Of a DNA stretch of 64,000 nucleotides, positions 60,496 to 64,000 are shown piece after piece. The notes under the pieces are model-generated. The model searched no databases. It was not told the origin of the DNA and saw only the letters and a program-made list of their open reading frames with translations. The position numbers and the translations under genes were made by a program. The DNA comes from Viola odorata (Eukaryota > Streptophyta > Magnoliopsida > Malpighiales > Violaceae): the NCBI GenBank assembly GCA_963691705.1, contig OY829539.1, positions 9,116,501 to 9,180,500 of the forward strand, given 5' to 3'. Each line of letters begins with the position of its first letter. Positions within the stretch are counted from its first letter, which is position 1.

Positions 60496-62029
60496 TGATC
60501 GCGTGTCGAACACATCAAATATAAATGTATAATAGTTATGGAAATGGGGGTAGAAATACAACTTATCACTGTCTACAAAGACTTGTAGATCGCGGTAAGA
60601 GGATCGGTCCACAGAGATCTCTAGGAAAACGTAGTTCCTGGTTGACTTCCTCGTCACTGATTTTGGTTGGGTGAATCTGAAATTAAAGACGAAAACAAAG
60701 AAAATAAGACAGTTCAAAGCAGTCTTGGTCAAAGGCTTGGCCAAGACAGGGGTCAAGATTATGAGATATCAAATAAAAGGGAATCCTTGGTAAGGGCGAT
60801 GTGAAAGCTTTTGTCCTTATGATTTGATCATTGATTCAAGGGTGTTTGGCCCTAAATTCATAGTACTGCTATAGAGTGGAGGTGCTCCTGTTCACTCCTG
60901 CTTCCCTCCTCTTCAAATCATCCGGTGGGTGCTCCCTTTCCTGATGATCCTAGCCAAGGGACACCTTGCTGGTTAAAGGGTTTATCCGTTTGACTGCTGT
61001 CTTGAGTTGTTGTTCGCTTCATCAATAGCATAGGGAAAGACAATACCTAGTCAAGTTGTTTCCCTATGGAAACCCTAGGTTGTCAATCTGGTCTTGGTCT
61101 AGATCGTTTATTCCTTCTAGTCTGGCGCGAGACTAGTTACCTACTTGGCCTAGCCGACGGATGCTCCCTTTCCTTCTAGGTTGGTTACAACTCTTCTCTA
61201 CTAGGGTACAAGAATGATCAGATCTTGTCTCTAGTGAGTTAGCGGTTTAATAAACTCAAGGAATAAACGAATACGAATTATAAAGACTTTTAAGTACGGT
61301 TTGATCTCACGAATGTGAATAAGGACACAACTCCTCAACCCTTACCAAGAATATATGTTTAGCTAGACGTACTCATAGATGGAAGAATGGAAATATTTAC
61401 TTGCATAAATAAAACTGAATCCGAGAATTCCACAATAGGAAAATTCCGGAGCAGGAAAGTAATTTAATGTTGAAAATGGGAAAAGAAAAGAGATCGAGGA
61501 GAGTTGGAAAGGCAAGACAAAATCCGGTTAAATACTAGTTAAAGCCTCTTGTCCTTTTCCAACTCTAACTCTACAAACATATCTAAAAGGATAAAGATAG
61601 TAATGTTTTCTATGGGAAATAAATCACAACAAAAGAGGGAGATCCTAAATAGGATTCTACATAAGATTGTCTTCAGATCCCTCTAGAGTTGTTGGATGGC
61701 TATGACTTGACAGCTCGCAAGGTCCAGGTGAAACTCGGCCCAAAAGGCTTGCTGATGCTGTCGCTCGAGATGGCTTGTCGCGATATGAGTCTTGGCCAAG
61801 CTTGCGGCCAAGACGGACTGGTAATCGTTCCTTGCTGCGCGAATGGGTCTTGGCCAAGATCTAGGCCAAGACGATCTGGTAATCAACTCCAGCGCTTCAC
61901 TGAAATGCTCCGCTCCAGAATCAGAACTGCCAAAGTATGGGGAAAGAAAGATAAATCAGTAGATTTTCTGCCCAAACAACATGTAAATGGACAGTCAAAA
62001 CATGATTAAATGCGATGCTTGACCAAAAA
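60496..62029 (-). repeat. 3' LTR of a minus-strand Athila element (family C, right copy)
   Basis: On the minus strand it ends 'cacgcgatca' at 60496, directly against chromovirus gag. It shares blocks with the left copy at 1-1476 but is clearly diverged from it. Its first few bases are missing: reverse transcriptase-RNase H sequence runs straight into it near 62029, so a deletion removed the rest of pol, the 3' module and the LTR start. Confidence 0.75.
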
Positions 62030-64000
62030 CTATTGCAAATAATTCTTTTTCAGTCGTAGTATAATTTCTTTGGGCATCATCCAGCATCTTTGATGCATAA
62101 TAGATCATGTGAGGATCTTTCCCTTTCTTTTGCCCAAGAACAGCTCCCACGGCTGCATCACTTGCGTCGCACATCAGCTCAAATGGCAAGCTCCAATCCG
62201 GCGCTTGGATGATAGGGGCTGATGTCAACCGCTCTTTAAGCTTGTCAAATGATTTCTGACAGCCCTCATTGAAGTCGAACTCCACCTCCTTTTGTAAAAG
62301 CTTGCACATTGGCTCTGCAATTTTCGAAAAATCTTTTATGAACCTGCAATAGAAACCTGCATGGCCAAGAAAGCTTCGAACCTCACGCAAGCATGAGGGG
62401 TAAGGTAGGTTCTTTATAATATCGATTTTTGCTTGATCGACCTCAATTCCTTTCTTTGAAACCACATGCCCAAGGACTATTCCTTGATCTACCATAAAAT
62501 GGTATTTTTCATAATTTAAAACTAGGCATGTTTCAACACATCTTTTCAGAATATTTTGTAAATTAAATAAGCATTGTTCAAAGTCATTACCGTAAACGGT
62601 AAAGTCATCGATGAACACTTCGATGCTTTTCTCCACATATTCGAAAAAAATGCTAACCATACACCTTTGAAAGGTGGCTGGCGCATTACACAGCCCAAAT
62701 GGCATTCGTCTGTAGGCGAACGTTCCAAAAGGGCACGTGAACGTCGTCTTTTCTTGGTCTTCGGTTGCAACGGGAATTTGATGAAACCCCGAGTAGCCAT
62801 CCAAGAAGCAAAAGTGAGACTTTTCAGTAAGTCTCTCCACCATTTGGTCGATGAAGGGCAATGGGAAATGGTCCTTCCGAGTGACTTGATTCAGCCTTCG
62901 GTAGTCTATGCATACCCTCCATTCGTTTTGGATTCTTGTCGTTCTTTGTGTTCCATCTTCCCCTTCTATGACGGTAATACCTGTTTTCTTAGGGACTACC
63001 TACACAGGTGAAACCCAGCTGCTATCAGAGATGGGATAAATCACCCCTGCATCTAGCAACTTAATTATTTCCTTTTTAACCACTTCCATCATCGGAGGGT
63101 TCAATCTCCTCTGGGGTTGCCGAATGGGTTTCTTATCTTCCTCTTCGTGAATTTTGTGGGTACAGATGTTGGCTGATATTCCTTTAATGTCTGCCATGGT
63201 CCACCCAATTGCTTCCTTATGCATCTTCAAGACTGCCACCAACCTATCTTCTTCATCTTTTGATAACTTGGCCGAGATGATAACGGGTAGGGTGTCGTCT
63301 TGGCCTAGATAGGCGTATTTGAGGTGGTCTGGCAGGGCTTTCAAATCCAACTGTGGTGCCTACACAATAGAATGTAGGAATTTAGGAGCTGTGGATTGAA
63401 TGAATTGGCAACTTACCATTTTCTTCTTCGTCTTGGCAGTCTTGGCCGGAGTCTTGGCCAAGCTCGAGGCCAAGATTGAGTCTATTTCTTCCGGATCAGC
63501 TAAACTGGCCAGAACCTCTTGGAGTTCATTTTGATCTCCTGTTCTGTCCTCCAATTCTTGCAACATTTTTGTGGAAATTCCCCTGGTCAAAACATACTCA
63601 TGGGGATCGTTAATATATATGTCAGCACTTTCATCAGTAATTGGGTCCAAAACATCAATAAAATTCACACAATGCAAATCGTTAGGATGTTTTAATGCTT
63701 CAGTTATAGTGAATTTAATTTTTCTTCCACAAAATTCCAAGATTATGCTCCCTTCGTAGCAGTCAATCTTTGCTTTGGACGTCCTTAGAAACGGCCTCCC
63801 TAATAAGACATCAGTGGTGCACGAAGGCAATTGAACATTCATTTCTACAATGTAAAAATCAACCGGGTAAATAAAATCATTTACCATCACCAGGACATCA
63901 TTCACAACTCCTCTGGGCCGAATGATAGTTCTGTCGGCTAGCTGGATCACCAGGTCAGTCTCCTTCATTGTTCCTATTTCCAAGGTTTCGTATTCACTCA
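62030..64000 (-). pseudogene. Athila-type protease-reverse transcriptase, broken and running off the window
   Basis: One minus-strand frame covers the C-terminal half of an aspartic protease ('[18 protein letters not shown]'), a linker, reverse transcriptase ('[17 protein letters not shown]', '[16 protein letters not shown]', active site FIDD in 'VFIDDFTVYG') and the first part of RNase H ('CDASDAAVGAVLGQ', '[13 protein letters not shown]'). It is interrupted by TAG at 63360-63362 and 63000-63002. It stops being homologous near 62030, where it is fused to LTR sequence. Gag and the 5' LTR would lie beyond 64000. It is a close relative of the plus-strand gag-pol at 3150-8738, whose intact residues show the second stop replacing a glutamine. 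Confidence 0.88.

Noticed and set aside
1..62029. The two family-C LTRs as the two ends of one element
   Set aside because: They are too diverged. The right copy is a 3' LTR next to its own pol, and the left copy's internal side faces out of the window.

Overview
This is nuclear DNA of a flowering plant, probably a eudicot. It holds intron-rich genes with GT-AG splice sites, Stowaway-type MITEs, and several plant LTR-retrotransposon lineages (Athila, Tat/Ogre-like, a CRM-like chromovirus, and a Ty1/Copia fragment). Retrotransposons fill about two thirds of the window. I see no bacterial, organellar or CRISPR sequence.

Left block (1-33405). The window opens inside a minus-strand Athila-type LTR (family C, 1-1476). 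Next is a composite Athila-like element (1486-33400) with near-identical LTRs (family A) and a matching 5-bp target duplication, atctc. It has a tRNA-Asp-type primer site, a gag-pol frame broken only by one stop codon in the integrase, a 3' noncoding module, an internal LTR of a second Athila family (B), an Athila ORF1-type gene without its start, and a second 3' module. Nested inside the second 3' module is a younger element (16224-31269) with 2.7-kb LTRs and target duplication ccagg. It is Tat/Ogre-like, has no gag or pol of its own, and carries captured Copia and Athila pieces, a hAT-like insertion and several tandem-repeat families.

Gene block (33401-50137). The composite element landed 338 bp upstream of the start codon of a GONST-like nucleotide-sugar transporter that has lost its C-terminus. 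A MITE-bearing AT-rich stretch follows. A complete seven-exon TPS-b terpene synthase (574 aa, no obvious plastid transit peptide) lies at 38952-44216, with a Mutator-like element in its sixth intron. Tail to tail with it is the complete beta subunit of Rab geranylgeranyltransferase (RGTB, 313 aa, minus strand, nine coding exons). A one-exon relic of a RABC/Rab18-type GTPase lies in the sequence upstream of the RGTB start codon.

Right block (50138-64000). There is a chromovirus-like LTR (50138-52089), an AT-rich spacer, another Athila-type LTR (family D, 54234-55300), and a decayed minus-strand CRM-like chromovirus (about 55301-60495). A minus-strand family-C Athila element, itself broken by stops and a deletion, is inserted in the chromovirus gag and runs past the right edge.

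The two enzyme genes are not an operon or an evident pathway cluster; both only happen to use isoprenoid diphosphates. The history is one of nested insertion: composite Athila into the transporter leader, then the Tat-like element into the composite, and separately Athila-C into the chromovirus.
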